From an uncultured Selenomonadales bacterium (GTDB taxonomy: Bacteria; Bacillota; Negativicutes; Selenomonadales; Selenomonadaceae): a stretch of 64,000 nucleotides of DNA. The notes beneath the pieces are model-generated. The model saw only the letters and a list, made by a program, of their open reading frames with translations. It searched no databases and was not told where the DNA came from. The position numbers and the translations under genes were made by a program. The stretch's first letter is position 1. Each line of letters begins with the position of its first letter. Shown one piece after another: positions 34,783 to 43,742 of the stretch. The DNA is taken from positions 62,001 through 126,000 of the forward strand of contig CAMUZU010000001.1 of NCBI GenBank assembly GCA_947165295.1, read 5' to 3'.

Positions 34783-36120
34783 TTGGTACTTGAGCGACTT
34801 GAAAAATTGCCCGTCGGCTCGTTTCACTACAAGCTTTTGGTCGTGACGGGTTTAGGCTGGCTTTTCGATTCGATGGACACGGGCTTGATTTCGTTCGTGC
34901 TGCCCGTCCTTGCGAAAGAGTGGGGCTTGACTCCCGAACAGGTCGGCTGGATTGGCTCCGTCGGCTTAATCGGCATGGCTTTGGGCGCAGTACTTGCCGG
35001 CACCGTCGCGGACAAATTCGGTCGAAAGAACGTCTTCGCGGCGACGGTCATACTTTACAGCGTGTCGACGGGACTTTGTGCGCTGGCGTGGAGTTACGAA
35101 AGTTTGCTGACGTTCAGATTTCTTGTCGGCTTCGGACTTGGCGGCGAACTTCCCGTTGCGGCGACGTTGATGAGCGAATACGCACCGGCTCACCTGCGCG
35201 GGCGGTTTATCGTCCTGCTTGAAAGTTTCTGGGGACTGGGCTGGCTTGTCGCGGCGTTGATTTCGTACTTCATGATACCCGCGTTCGGCTGGCACGTCGC
35301 GTTCATAATCGGCGCGTTGCCCGCGTTGTACGTGTTTTTGATTCGCCTGCACATGCCCGAATCAATCCGCTACCTGCTGTCGAAAGGCCGCATTGACGAG
35401 GCACGCGAAATTATTTTGTCGCTGGAAAAAAAGTTGGGCGTCACAAGCAAGCCGTTCGATAAAGAGTTTGTCGAAGAGTCGACGCCGATTTTCAAGCTCA
35501 ACGTCGGGACGCTGTGGACGAAAACTTTCCGCGTACGCACGCTGATGTTGTGGCTTGCGTGGTTCGGAATTGTCTTCAGCTACTACGGAATTTTCATGTG
35601 GCTGCCGTCGATTGTCTTCGCGCAGGGCTTCGAGGTCGTCAAAACCTTCGAGTACGTGTTGATTATGACGCTTGCGCAACTGCCGGGTTACTTCGCGGCG
35701 GCGTGGCTTGTCGACATAATCGGGCGTCGTTACACGCTGTCGAGTTTCCTGTTGATGTCGGGCGTGTGCGCATACTTCTTCGGCAACGCGCAGACTGCCG
35801 ACGGAATTTTGATGTGGGGCGCGGCAATGAGTTTCTTTAACCTTGGCGCGTGGGGCGTCATTTACACTTACACACCCGAACTTTACCCGACGGCAATTCG
35901 TGCGCTCGGCTCAGGTTGGGCGGCGGGCTTCGGACGAATCGGCGGCATGTTGGCTCCGATGTTGGTCGGCGTGCTTTTGGCGGGCGGCGCGCACATGGAT
36001 TCAATTTTCGTGATGTTCGCGTCGGTCTTCGTCGTAATTTCGGTTGTCGTCTTGAGCCTCGGCATTGAGAGCAAAAAGAAATCGCTTGAAGAGATCGACG
36101 CCGCATTTAAAACCGCGTGA
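34783..36120 (+). CDS. MFS transporter (metabolite:H+ symporter type)
   Basis: The 445-residue protein has 12 predicted membrane helices and Major Facilitator signatures: DSMDTGLISFVLPVLAKEW in helix 1, ADKFGRKNVF after helix 2 (the conserved loop), GFGLGGELPVAATLMSEYAP in helix 4 with the sugar/organic-acid transporter motif, and MPESIRYLLSKGR in the central loop. This resembles the benzoate/nicotinate or sugar-acid subfamilies. The start is TTG at 34783, nine bases after AAGGAG. It overlaps the next gene by one base, so both transporters are probably co-expressed. Confidence 0.88.
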   Translation: MVLERLEKLPVGSFHYKLLVVTGLGWLFDSMDTGLISFVLPVLAKEWGLTPEQVGWIGSVGLIGMALGAVLAGTVADKFGRKNVFAATVILYSVSTGLCALAWSYESLLTFRFLVGFGLGGELPVAATLMSEYAPAHLRGRFIVLLESFWGLGWLVAALISYFMIPAFGWHVAFIIGALPALYVFLIRLHMPESIRYLLSKGRIDEAREIILSLEKKLGVTSKPFDKEFVEESTPIFKLNVGTLWTKTFRVRTLMLWLAWFGIVFSYYGIFMWLPSIVFAQGFEVVKTFEYVLIMTLAQLPGYFAAAWLVDIIGRRYTLSSFLLMSGVCAYFFGNAQTADGILMWGAAMSFFNLGAWGVIYTYTPELYPTAIRALGSGWAAGFGRIGGMLAPMLVGVLLAGGAHMDSIFVMFASVFVVISVVVLSLGIESKKKSLEEIDAAFKTA

Positions 36121-37037
36121 TGAAAAAACTTTGCAAAACCGTCACGGATAATTTGGCGCTGTTCGTCGTGCTTGCGGGAATTTTGGGCGTGACGTTTCCC
36201 GACGTGTTCAAGCAACTTGCGCCTTATGTCCCGACATTGCTCGGCGTGGTGATGTTCGGCATGGGCATGACGTTGACCGTCGAAGACTTCCGCGAAGTTT
36301 TTCGTCGTCCCGTCGAAGTTTTAATCGGGGTCGTCGCGCAGTTTGCGATAATGCCGCTGGTTGCCTTCGCGTTGACGAAAATTTTCAACTTGCCGCCCGA
36401 ATTGGCAATCGGCGTGATTTTGGTCGGAACATGTCCCGGCGGCACCGCGTCAAACGTCATGACGTATTTGGCTCGCGGCGACGTGGCGTTGTCGGTTTCA
36501 ATAACGATGACAACGACGTTAATGGCTCCCGTCGTCACGCCGCTTTTGACTTTCCTGCTTGCGGGCGCGCAAATTGAAGTTTCGCTTTCGGCAATGATGT
36601 TGTCAATCGCGCAGATTGTTTTGGCTCCCGTGATTTTGGGCGTGGCAATGAATCATTTCTTGTCGGGCGTCACGAAAAAAATTCAACCGCTGTTGCCGTT
36701 CGTGTCGTCGCTCGCGGTGATTTTAATTGCGGGCGCAGTCGTCGCGCTCTCGGCGGACAAAATCTTTTCGGTCGGCTTGACGGTCGCGGCGGTCGTCGTT
36801 CTTCACAATGTCTGCGGTTTGTCGCTCGGTTACTGCGCGGCGAAAATTTTCCGCATGGATTCGCGCAAAGCCCGCACGGTTGCCATCGAAGTCGGCATGC
36901 AAAATTCGGGCTTGGCGGCGTCACTGTCGCTTATGTATTTCAATCCGACAGCCGCGTTGCCCGGCGCATTGTTCAGCGTGTGGCACAATTTTTCCGGCTC
37001 GATAATCGCCAATTACTTTGCACGTCGCACGCAATAA
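36120..37037 (+). CDS. Bile acid:sodium symporter family protein
   Basis: The about 305-residue protein belongs to the BASS family of Na+-coupled transporters. Nine to ten hydrophobic helices are visible. The family motif GTCPGGTASNVMTYLARGDVALSVS contains the two-helix Na+-binding crossover, and EVGMQNSGLAASL is the second crossover. In bacteria such proteins carry pantoate, pyruvate-type acids or bile acids; the substrate here is unknown. The stop of the MFS gene and this start overlap as ATGA, implying one operon. A terminator follows. Confidence 0.9.
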   Translation: MKKLCKTVTDNLALFVVLAGILGVTFPDVFKQLAPYVPTLLGVVMFGMGMTLTVEDFREVFRRPVEVLIGVVAQFAIMPLVAFALTKIFNLPPELAIGVILVGTCPGGTASNVMTYLARGDVALSVSITMTTTLMAPVVTPLLTFLLAGAQIEVSLSAMMLSIAQIVLAPVILGVAMNHFLSGVTKKIQPLLPFVSSLAVILIAGAVVALSADKIFSVGLTVAAVVVLHNVCGLSLGYCAAKIFRMDSRKARTVAIEVGMQNSGLAASLSLMYFNPTAALPGALFSVWHNFSGSIIANYFARRTQ

Positions 37038-37072
37038 AAAATCCCCGTTCGATTGAGCGGGGAAATTTTTTT
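37036..37072 (+). terminator. Hairpin terminator
   Basis: AAAAATCCCCG..CGGGGAAATTTTTTT: stem with A- and T-runs, immediately after the transporter stop. It can also serve the minus-strand gene ending at 37105. Confidence 0.8.
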
Positions 37073-37104
37073 TGCAGACGTTTCTTCGCGGCGAACAACT
37101 CCGA

Positions 37105-37455
37105 TTATCTGTGGTCGCGAATCGTCACCGCAATGTTGCGCAAGGCGAACGCGAAGCCGACGCCGATAAGCCACGAATTCCAAACGATGTTTCTGCCCGT
37201 CGCAAGGTCGTACACGAAAAACGCGATAATCAGCACGCTCAGCACGTGTTGGACAATCTTAAAGCGATACGTCGAAATTTTTTGTTCGCGGCGATATTCG
37301 TCGAAGGTCGAAATCAAGTCGTCAACCGACACGAAAAAAGCCGCGCCGCCAATCCAATGCCGCCAGCTGTCCACGCCGTTGCCGAAGACCAAATCAAGCG
37401 CGAACGCGACGAGGAACACCGCGCTCAAAACATTTCGCCCGAAGATCAAGTTCAT
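37105..37455 (-). CDS. Small membrane protein of unknown function
   Basis: The 116-residue product has four hydrophobic helices (NVLSAVFLVAFALDLVFG, WIGGAAFFVSV, HVLSVLIIAFFVYDLATG, SWLIGVGFAFALRNIAV) and a basic C-terminus (IRDHR). No family is recognised. Pairs of identical-pattern helices (LVFGN.VDSW and LATGRNIVWNSW) suggest an internal duplication of a two-helix hairpin. AAGGAGG precedes ATG at 37455. Single gene. Confidence 0.75.
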   Translation of the reverse strand: MNLIFGRNVLSAVFLVAFALDLVFGNGVDSWRHWIGGAAFFVSVDDLISTFDEYRREQKISTYRFKIVQHVLSVLIIAFFVYDLATGRNIVWNSWLIGVGFAFALRNIAVTIRDHR

Positions 37456-37499
37456 GTTGTTCGCCTCCTTTGCGCAGATTATACGTCGACGCAGATTTT

Positions 37500-37528
37500 T
37501 TGACAAGTCGTTAACTGCGGTTTACAAT
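37500..37528 (+). promoter_or_regulatory. Strong sigma-70-type promoter for the binding-protein genes
   Basis: TTGACA (37500-37505) and TACAAT (37523-37528) are 17 bases apart, 34 bases before the start at 37562. Confidence 0.6.
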
Positions 37529-37561
37529 ACAAGCATATTTCACGCGGAAAGGAAGTTGTGC

Positions 37562-38338
37562 ATGAAGAAGCTTTTGACACTGCTTTTGTTTTTGACGGCG
37601 TTGGTGACGGGTTGCGGTTCAACTCCAAACGCGAACAACGTTATTGTAATCGGGATTGACGACGAGTTTGCACCGTTTGCTTTCCGTGACGAGAGCGGTC
37701 AAATCGTCGGCTTCGACATTGACCTTGCGACGGAGACCGCCAAACGCATGGGCGTCACGTTCAAGTTCAAGCCGATTGATTGGCACAAAAAGCGCGAAGA
37801 AATCACGTCGGGCAACGTCGACATCATCTGGAACGGCTTGGACGTGAACGACGAACGCAAGCAGTACATGCTGTTCAGCAAGCCCTACATGTACGACAGC
37901 CAAATTCTTCTGGTCAAGAAAGGTCACCGACAAGACATCCGCTCCGAAGGCGACTTGATCGGCAAAATCGCGGGCGTGCAGGCAGGCGCGGCTTCCGAAA
38001 CTTTTATCAACGCGGACGAAAAACTCCGTCGCGAAATCAAAGAGTTCAAGACGTTCAACAAGTTGAAGGACGCGCTTGACGCACTCAAGTCCGGCACGAT
38101 TGACGTCTTCATTTGCGACGAACTCATTGCGCGTTACGAGATGCGTCAACACACCGACGAATTCGAGATAATTCCGCTACTCACGGGCGAAGTCACCGAA
38201 GTCGCAATCGGCTTCCGCAAAGACGACGTTGAACTTTGCGCCCGCGTGCAAAAAGCGTTCGACAAAGTTGTCGCCGACGGCACCGCGAAGAAAATTTCTT
38301 TGAAGTGGTTCGAGGCCGATTTAATCAGCAAAGATTGA
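37562..38338 (+). CDS. Amino-acid ABC transporter substrate-binding lipoprotein 1
   Basis: The 258-residue lipoprotein has a signal sequence ending in the lipobox LVTGC. The body is an SBP family 3 domain (cluster 3), which captures polar amino acids outside the inner membrane. Motifs are GIDDEFAPFAFRDESGQIVGFDIDLA, the ligand-binding VDIIWNGLDVNDERKQYMLFSKPYM and FICDELIARYEM. Two more paralogues follow, all ahead of one permease gene. It is the first gene of the run. A GGAAGG-type site lies before the ATG. The specificity is not decided. Confidence 0.9.
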   Translation: MKKLLTLLLFLTALVTGCGSTPNANNVIVIGIDDEFAPFAFRDESGQIVGFDIDLATETAKRMGVTFKFKPIDWHKKREEITSGNVDIIWNGLDVNDERKQYMLFSKPYMYDSQILLVKKGHRQDIRSEGDLIGKIAGVQAGAASETFINADEKLRREIKEFKTFNKLKDALDALKSGTIDVFICDELIARYEMRQHTDEFEIIPLLTGEVTEVAIGFRKDDVELCARVQKAFDKVVADGTAKKISLKWFEADLISKD

Positions 38339-38361
38339 ATCCTTGCCGGGAGGTTTTGTAC

Positions 38362-39138
38362 ATGAAGAAACTGTTCACACTGCTGTTGATTGTGTCGACG
38401 CTGTTGACGGGTTGCGGCTCACAAAACACGAGCGAAACTTTCGTAATCGGCATCGACGACGAATACGCGCCGCTGGGCTTCCGTGACGACAGCGGGCAAA
38501 TTGTCGGCTTCGACATCGACCTTGCCAAAGAGGCCGCCAAACGTCTGGGGGTCACGTTCGAGTTCAAGCCCATTGACTGGAACGACAAGGAGCGCGCACT
38601 CACCGAAGGCGACGTTGACATCATCTGGAACGGCTTCGACATCACGCCCGCCCGTCAACGCTGGGCGCTGTTCAGCAAGCCGTACATGGAAAACCGCCAA
38701 GTCATTTTGATTAAGACGGGTTCCGCGCATAAAATTCGTTCCGAAGGCGACCTTGCCGGAAAAATCGTCGGCGCGCAGGCCGGCTCAACTTCCGTGTGTT
38801 ACGTCAACGACAATCCGCAGTTCAAAAATTCGTTCGCCGACTTCAAGACTTACCCGCACTTCAAAGCCGCGCTTCAAGCTTTGGACGACGGCGAAATTGA
38901 CGCGCTCATTGCCGACGAACTTTTGAGCCGTTACATCGTCAGCCACCAAACCGACAAGTTCGAGATCGTCGACGTGACTGTCGGCGTTTCCTGCGAAATC
39001 GGAATCGGCTTCCGCAAAGACGACGTTGAACTTCGCGACCGCGTTCAGAAAGTTTTCGACGACATGGTCAAAGACGGCACCGCCAAACGCATTTCCGAAC
39101 GTTGGTTCAAAGCCAACCTGATCAAGTTCCGCAAGTGA
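38362..39138 (+). CDS. Amino-acid ABC transporter substrate-binding lipoprotein 2
   Basis: The 258-residue product is paralogous to the gene before it, 23 bases upstream, with the same lipobox (LLTGC) and blocks (GIDDEYAPLGFRDDSGQIVGFDIDLAKEAAKRLGV, VDIIWNGFDITPARQRWALFSKPYM). It is a periplasmic-side amino-acid receptor. The ligand pocket residues differ in the ITPARQRWALFSKPYME region, so it may bind a different amino acid. A GGGAGG site precedes ATG. A GGCC repeat module follows. Confidence 0.9.
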   Translation: MKKLFTLLLIVSTLLTGCGSQNTSETFVIGIDDEYAPLGFRDDSGQIVGFDIDLAKEAAKRLGVTFEFKPIDWNDKERALTEGDVDIIWNGFDITPARQRWALFSKPYMENRQVILIKTGSAHKIRSEGDLAGKIVGAQAGSTSVCYVNDNPQFKNSFADFKTYPHFKAALQALDDGEIDALIADELLSRYIVSHQTDKFEIVDVTVGVSCEIGIGFRKDDVELRDRVQKVFDDMVKDGTAKRISERWFKANLIKFRK

Positions 39139-39155
39139 ATTCGCAATGCAATACA

Positions 39156-39176
39156 GGCCGCACAGGACGTGCGGCC
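39156..39176. repeat. Single GGCC palindrome module, copy I
   Basis: GGCCGCAC with its complement GTGCGGCC and the flanking GCCCGACGTACG. It is one module of the composite repeat family, without the T-rich module. Confidence 0.65.
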
Positions 39177-39271
39177 GCCCGACGTACGCACGACAAAAAA
39201 ATTCCCGCAATCGAAAGGCGTCGACGAGTTCGGCGTCTTTCATTTTGTTTTCAAAAGTTCGGCGTGCGCGC

Positions 39272-39300
39272 TTGCATTGCCAAAAACGATAAAGTATAAT
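39272..39300 (+). promoter_or_regulatory. Sigma-70-type promoter for the third binding protein
   Basis: TTGCAT (39272-39277) and TATAAT (39295-39300) are 17 bases apart, 45 bases before the start. The third binding protein and permease can therefore be expressed apart from the first two. Confidence 0.55.
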
Positions 39301-39345
39301 CAGCGCGATTTACTCAAACTCTTCACCGCGAAAGGATGTTTACTC

Positions 39346-40155
39346 ATGCGAAAAATTTTTTTGGCGGCACTGCTGCTTGTGACGATGATTTTCACGGGCT
39401 GCGGCGGCGGCTCCGACAAACCCGCAGGTTCCGACGCTCCCGCCGACAAGAAACTCGAAAAAATCACAATCGGGCTTGACGACGAATACGCGCCGATGGG
39501 CTTCAAGAACGAGCAGAACGAAATCGTCGGCTTCGACGTTGACCTTGCCAAAGAGGCCGCCAAACGTCTTGGTGTTCCCGTCGAATTCAAAGCCATTGAC
39601 TGGAACTCCAAAGAGGCCGAACTCAAAAGCGGGCGAATCGACATCATCTGGAACGGTCTTGACATCACGCCCGAACGCGAAGAGAATATGCTGTTCAGCA
39701 AGCCGTACATGGACAACCGCCAAATTATCTTCGTGAAAGTCGGCGGTGCCAACGGCATCAAAGACGAAACCGAACTTGCGGGCAAGAAAGTCGGCACGCA
39801 GGCAGGCTCCACCGCCGAGGCTTACATTGACAAAACGCCCGCGCTCAAAGACAGTTTCGCCGAATTCAAAACTTACGGCGACTACGTCAGCGCGTTCATG
39901 GATTTGGAAAACGGCCGCATTGACGCGATTGTCTGCGACGAAATCACCGGTCGTTACGCCATGAGCAAGCAGGAAGGCAAATTCGAGGCTCTCGACGTCA
40001 CAGTCGGCGACATGACGCAATTCGGCATTGCTTTCCGCAAAGAAGACACCGAACTGCGCGACAAAGTCCAGAAAGTTTTCGACGACATGATTAAAGACGG
40101 TACCGCCGCGAAAATCTCCGAACAGTGGTTCAAAGCCGACCTGCTCAAAAAATAA
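39346..40155 (+). CDS. Amino-acid ABC transporter substrate-binding lipoprotein 3
   Basis: The 269-residue lipoprotein (lipobox IFTGC, then a GGGSDKPAGSDAPADKK spacer) is the third paralogue of the series and the nearest to the permease gene, 79 bases upstream. SBP family 3 motifs are GLDDEYAPMGFKNEQNEIVGFDVDLAKEAAKRLG and DIIWNGLDITPEREENMLFSKPYM. Given its own promoter and position, it is the most likely partner of the permease. The other two may feed the same permease. Confidence 0.92.
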   Translation: MRKIFLAALLLVTMIFTGCGGGSDKPAGSDAPADKKLEKITIGLDDEYAPMGFKNEQNEIVGFDVDLAKEAAKRLGVPVEFKAIDWNSKEAELKSGRIDIIWNGLDITPEREENMLFSKPYMDNRQIIFVKVGGANGIKDETELAGKKVGTQAGSTAEAYIDKTPALKDSFAEFKTYGDYVSAFMDLENGRIDAIVCDEITGRYAMSKQEGKFEALDVTVGDMTQFGIAFRKEDTELRDKVQKVFDDMIKDGTAAKISEQWFKADLLKK

Positions 40156-40234
40156 TCGACGCTCGACAGTGACCGCCGACGAATTGCAATTACGATTTAC
40201 GCATTGCTTCGACGGGAGTTAGGGAATATCTGTT

Positions 40235-40879
40235 ATGGACAAACTTTTAGACATGACGCTGCTGATTTTGCAGGGCGCAACCGTCACACTGGAAATCTTT
40301 TTCGTGACATTAATCTTGAGCTTGCCGATTGGTGCTTTGGCGGCTCTGGGACGAATTTCAAGCTTCGCGCCGCTTCGTTACCTGATGGAGTTTTACGTCT
40401 GGATAATGCGCGGCACACCGCTTATGTTGCAACTGTTGTTCGTGTACTTCGCACTTCCGATGGTCGGAATCATGTTGCCCGACGTGGCGGCGGCACTTCT
40501 TGCGTTCACGCTGAATTACGCCGCATACTTCGCCGAAATTTTCCGCGCAGGAATTCAAGCGATACCCCGCGGGCAATACGAGGCGGCAAAAGCGTTGGGG
40601 CTCAAACATTGGCAGATGATGCGCTACGTAATCTTTCCGCAGGTGTTGCGCGTCGTGTTGCCGCCAATCTCGAACGAAACAATCAACCTGGTTAAAGACA
40701 CGTCGCTGATTTACATCTTGGCAATGAACGACCTTTTGCGAGTGGCGCGAACAATCGTGCAACGCGAATTCGACATGACGCCGTTTGTTATCGCGGGCGC
40801 GTTCTACCTTGTCATGACGGCGGTTTTGACTTGGGGCTTCAAGAAACTCGAACAGCGTTACGGCGCATACGAAACGTGA
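40235..40879 (+). CDS. Amino-acid ABC transporter permease
   Basis: The 214-residue polytopic membrane protein belongs to the HisM/GlnP permease family. Five helices are visible. The ABC coupling motif EAAKALGLKHWQMMRYVIFPQ (EAA loop, where the ATPase docks) and IMRGTPLMLQLLFVYFALP are typical. It forms a homodimer or heterodimer channel for amino acids captured by the lipoproteins upstream. No GlnQ-type ATPase gene is in the window, which is unusual, since the ATPase is normally adjacent; it must be supplied from elsewhere. Confidence 0.92.
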   Translation: MDKLLDMTLLILQGATVTLEIFFVTLILSLPIGALAALGRISSFAPLRYLMEFYVWIMRGTPLMLQLLFVYFALPMVGIMLPDVAAALLAFTLNYAAYFAEIFRAGIQAIPRGQYEAAKALGLKHWQMMRYVIFPQVLRVVLPPISNETINLVKDTSLIYILAMNDLLRVARTIVQREFDMTPFVIAGAFYLVMTAVLTWGFKKLEQRYGAYET

Positions 40880-40880
40880 T

Positions 40881-40960
40881 AAGGGACAAGGGTGAAGGGA
40901 CAAGGGACAAGATTACGACATCGCAATTCGCTTGTCCCTTTCCACTTGTCCCATGTCCCT
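40881..40960. repeat. AAGGGACAAG inverted-repeat arm pair
   Basis: A purine-rich arm with AAGGGACAAG units (40881-40911) is complemented by CTTGTCCCTT-like units (40931-40960), with a 19-base loop. The heptamer also occurs as (CTTGTCC) units inside murE (52210-52240). It could form a hairpin just upstream of the amidase gene. Confidence 0.6.
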
Positions 40961-40976
40961 ACAAGGAGGCTTCGTA

Positions 40977-42638
40977 TTGATTAGAAACATATTGCTAAGT
41001 CTCCTCGTTTTGTGCGCGGTGACTTCAGCGGCAAGCGCGGCCGAACCGACTTTCAGCGACCGCAAAGCGAATCTGGCGGAATTCCACGCGATACGAATCG
41101 GCTACGGCGCGGGTACCGTCCGAATCGTCATCGACCTCACGCGGCAGGTTGAATTCAAAGAGTCTTACGCCGAAAACCCGTCGCGCATGATTGTCGACCT
41201 GCAAGACACGTGGCTCAACCCGACCGTCAAGCGCGAAATCGAATTAACTTCAACCGTCGGCAAACGAATCCGAATCGCGCAGTTCAACCCGACAACCGTT
41301 CGCGTCGTCATTGAATCAATGTCCGCGACGAAACTTTTTTACCTGCCGGGCGGAAACAGCGGGCAACGGCTGATTATCGACTTGGGTAATACCAACTTCA
41401 AAGCCGACCCGAACTTCAACAAGCCCGACGTCGACGCGCAACGCGAACGCGACCTTGAAACTCAACGCGAAATTGAACGTGAGGCTCAGCGTGAACGCGA
41501 ACTTGAAGCTCAGCGCGAACGTGAACTTGAATCTCAACGCGACCGCGAACTTCAGGCACAGCAGGAACGAGAACGCCAACTTCAACGCGAACAAGACGAA
41601 CGCGAACGCGAACTTGAACGCCGTGAGCGCGAACTCGAAAAACGCGAACAGGCTCAACTCGAACTCGAACGCCGCAAAAAGGTTCAGCAGGAACAAGAAC
41701 GCCTTGAACGCGAACGCCTCGAACGTGAACGCGAACTCGAAAAGCGCGAGAAAGAACTTGAAAAGCGCGAACAGGAACAGCGCGAAAAAGAACTCAAAGC
41801 TCAGCGCGACAAAGAAATTCGCGAGCAACGTGAACGCGAAAAAGAAATCATGGAACGCGAAAAACGCGAGAAGAAAGAACGCGAACGCCTCGAAAAAGAA
41901 CAGCGCGAACGTGAGAAGAAAGAACGCAAGGAACGCGAACGCCTCGAAAAAGAACGCGGCAAGCGCGACGGCAAAGACACCGTTGCTCAGCCCAAACCCG
42001 ACGAATCGAAAGTTGACGAGCCGACCGACGAACTCGACCGCGATTTAAACACGCTTACCGCGCTCAAAGGACGCAAGATCGTCATCGACCCCGGGCACGG
42101 CGGCAACGACGCGGGCGCTATCGGCCCGACTGGCGTCATGGAGAAAAACGTTACGCTCAAAGTCGCTACCGAACTCAAACGTCTGCTTGAAGCCGAAGGC
42201 GCGCAGGTTATCTTGACACGCTACGACGACTCGACCGTTTCGCCGAAAGGTGCCGCCGCCTCCGACATTGAAGAACTTGGCGCACGCTGCGACGTTGCCA
42301 ACCGCAACAACGCGGACATCTTCATTTCGATTCACGCCGACGCTTTCACGCGACCCGAAGCACGCGGCACGACCGGTTATTACTACTCCAAAGGTTCCGG
42401 CAGAGGTCAACAGCTTGCCGACGCCATTCGCCGAAATCTCGTCGAACAACTCGGCACGCCCAGCCGCGGAACTCAGCCGTGCAACTTCTACGTCGTCAAG
42501 AATACCGACATGCCCGCCACGTTGATTGAACTCGGTTTCATCTCGAACAAGGAGGAAGAACAACTTCTCGACTCTGATGAAGGCGTCAAGCGTGCGGCTC
42601 AAGGCATTCTCGACGGCATCGAAGACTATTTCGGTTGA
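40977..42638 (+). CDS. AmiC-like N-acetylmuramoyl-L-alanine amidase with long charged coiled-coil linker
   Basis: The 553-residue exported hydrolase cleaves the amide bond between muramic acid and stem peptide. It has a signal peptide (IRNILLSLLVLCAVTSAASA), an N-terminal AMIN domain (about 45-145) that targets peptidoglycan or septa, and a linker of about 180 residues (155-333) made of R/E/Q/L repeats such as LERERELEKREQ. The C-terminal Amidase_3 zinc domain (361-553) has GHGGNDAGAIG, FISIHADAF and LIELGFISNKEE. The linker is longer than in AmiC and probably forms one helix. TTG start, eight bases after AAGGAGG. Confidence 0.92.
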   Translation: MIRNILLSLLVLCAVTSAASAAEPTFSDRKANLAEFHAIRIGYGAGTVRIVIDLTRQVEFKESYAENPSRMIVDLQDTWLNPTVKREIELTSTVGKRIRIAQFNPTTVRVVIESMSATKLFYLPGGNSGQRLIIDLGNTNFKADPNFNKPDVDAQRERDLETQREIEREAQRERELEAQRERELESQRDRELQAQQERERQLQREQDERERELERRERELEKREQAQLELERRKKVQQEQERLERERLERERELEKREKELEKREQEQREKELKAQRDKEIREQREREKEIMEREKREKKERERLEKEQREREKKERKERERLEKERGKRDGKDTVAQPKPDESKVDEPTDELDRDLNTLTALKGRKIVIDPGHGGNDAGAIGPTGVMEKNVTLKVATELKRLLEAEGAQVILTRYDDSTVSPKGAAASDIEELGARCDVANRNNADIFISIHADAFTRPEARGTTGYYYSKGSGRGQQLADAIRRNLVEQLGTPSRGTQPCNFYVVKNTDMPATLIELGFISNKEEEQLLDSDEGVKRAAQGILDGIEDYFG

Positions 42639-42648
42639 CGCGAAAAAA

Positions 42649-42687
42649 ATTCCCGACCGTAAAATTTGCGGCGGGGATTTTTTTTTG
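42649..42687 (+). terminator. Hairpin terminator
   Basis: An A-run, CCCG..CGGG stem and run of nine T after the amidase stop. The stem is imperfect. Confidence 0.55.
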
Positions 42688-42722
42688 CTATCATGTCGAA
42701 AACTTTTTTGGAGGTATCGCTC

Positions 42723-43742
42723 ATGACAATTATCGTGACGGGCGGCGCGGGCTTTATCGGCGCCAACTTCGTTTACTACCAGCTCAAGAATCACCCCGAA
42801 GACAAAATCGTCTGCTTGGACAAGCTCACTTACGCGGGCAACCTTGAAACGCTTGCTGACGCGCAGAACAATCCGAACTTCCAATTCGTGCGCGCCGACA
42901 TTGCCGACCGCGAAAAAGTTTACGAGCTGTTCGAAGAACTCAAGCCCGACGTTGTCGTCAACTTCGCGGCGGAAAGTCACGTTGACCGCTCAATCGAAGA
43001 CCCCGAACTGTTCCTGCGCACGAACATTATCGGCACTTCCGTTTTGCTTGACGCCTGCCGCAAATTCGGCATCAAACGTTTCCATCAAGTTTCGACCGAC
43101 GAAGTTTACGGCGACTTGCCGCTTGACCGACCCGACCTGTTTTTCACGGAGACGACGAATCTGCACACGTCAAGCCCGTATTCGGCTTCCAAAGCGGCGG
43201 CGGACTTGCTTGTCCAGGCTTACCAGCGCACGTATCAAATTCCCGCGACAATCAGTCGCTGCTCGAACAATTACGGCTATTACCACTTCCCCGAAAAGCT
43301 GATTCCGCTGATGATTATCAACGCGCTCAACGACAAGAAGTTGCCCGTCTACGGCAAGGGCGACAACGTGCGCGATTGGCTGTTCGTCACCGACCACTGT
43401 TCCGCCATTGACCTGATTGTCCGCAAGGGCACCGTCGGCGAAGTTTACAACATCGGCGGGCACAACGAACGCACGAATCTCGACGTCGTCAAGACAATTC
43501 TGCGCATACTCGGCAAGGGCGAAGACTTGATTCAATTCGTCACCGACCGCAAAGGCCACGACCGCCGTTACGCGATTGACCCGACGAAAATTTCCCGCGA
43601 ACTCGGTTGGTTGCCGCAGACGAAGTTTGACGACGGCATCAAGTTGACCGTTGACTGGTACCTCAACAATCGCGCTTGGTGGCAAAAAATCATCAGCGGC
43701 GAATACCAAAACTATTACGCGAAAATGTATGGCAACAGGTGA
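42723..43742 (+). CDS. rfbB: dTDP-glucose 4,6-dehydratase
   Basis: This NAD-dependent enzyme converts dTDP-glucose to dTDP-4-keto-6-deoxyglucose, the branch point to dTDP-rhamnose and other deoxysugars. The 339-residue product has the GGAGFIGAN Rossmann motif, FAAESHVDRSIEDP, the catalytic STDEVYGDL segment and Y-x-x-x-K in YSASK, and SNNYGYYHFPEKLIPL. GGAGG precedes ATG at 42723. rfbA, rfbC and rfbD are not in the window. It overlaps cbiD by 14 bases. Confidence 0.95.
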   Translation: MTIIVTGGAGFIGANFVYYQLKNHPEDKIVCLDKLTYAGNLETLADAQNNPNFQFVRADIADREKVYELFEELKPDVVVNFAAESHVDRSIEDPELFLRTNIIGTSVLLDACRKFGIKRFHQVSTDEVYGDLPLDRPDLFFTETTNLHTSSPYSASKAAADLLVQAYQRTYQIPATISRCSNNYGYYHFPEKLIPLMIINALNDKKLPVYGKGDNVRDWLFVTDHCSAIDLIVRKGTVGEVYNIGGHNERTNLDVVKTILRILGKGEDLIQFVTDRKGHDRRYAIDPTKISRELGWLPQTKFDDGIKLTVDWYLNNRAWWQKIISGEYQNYYAKMYGNR

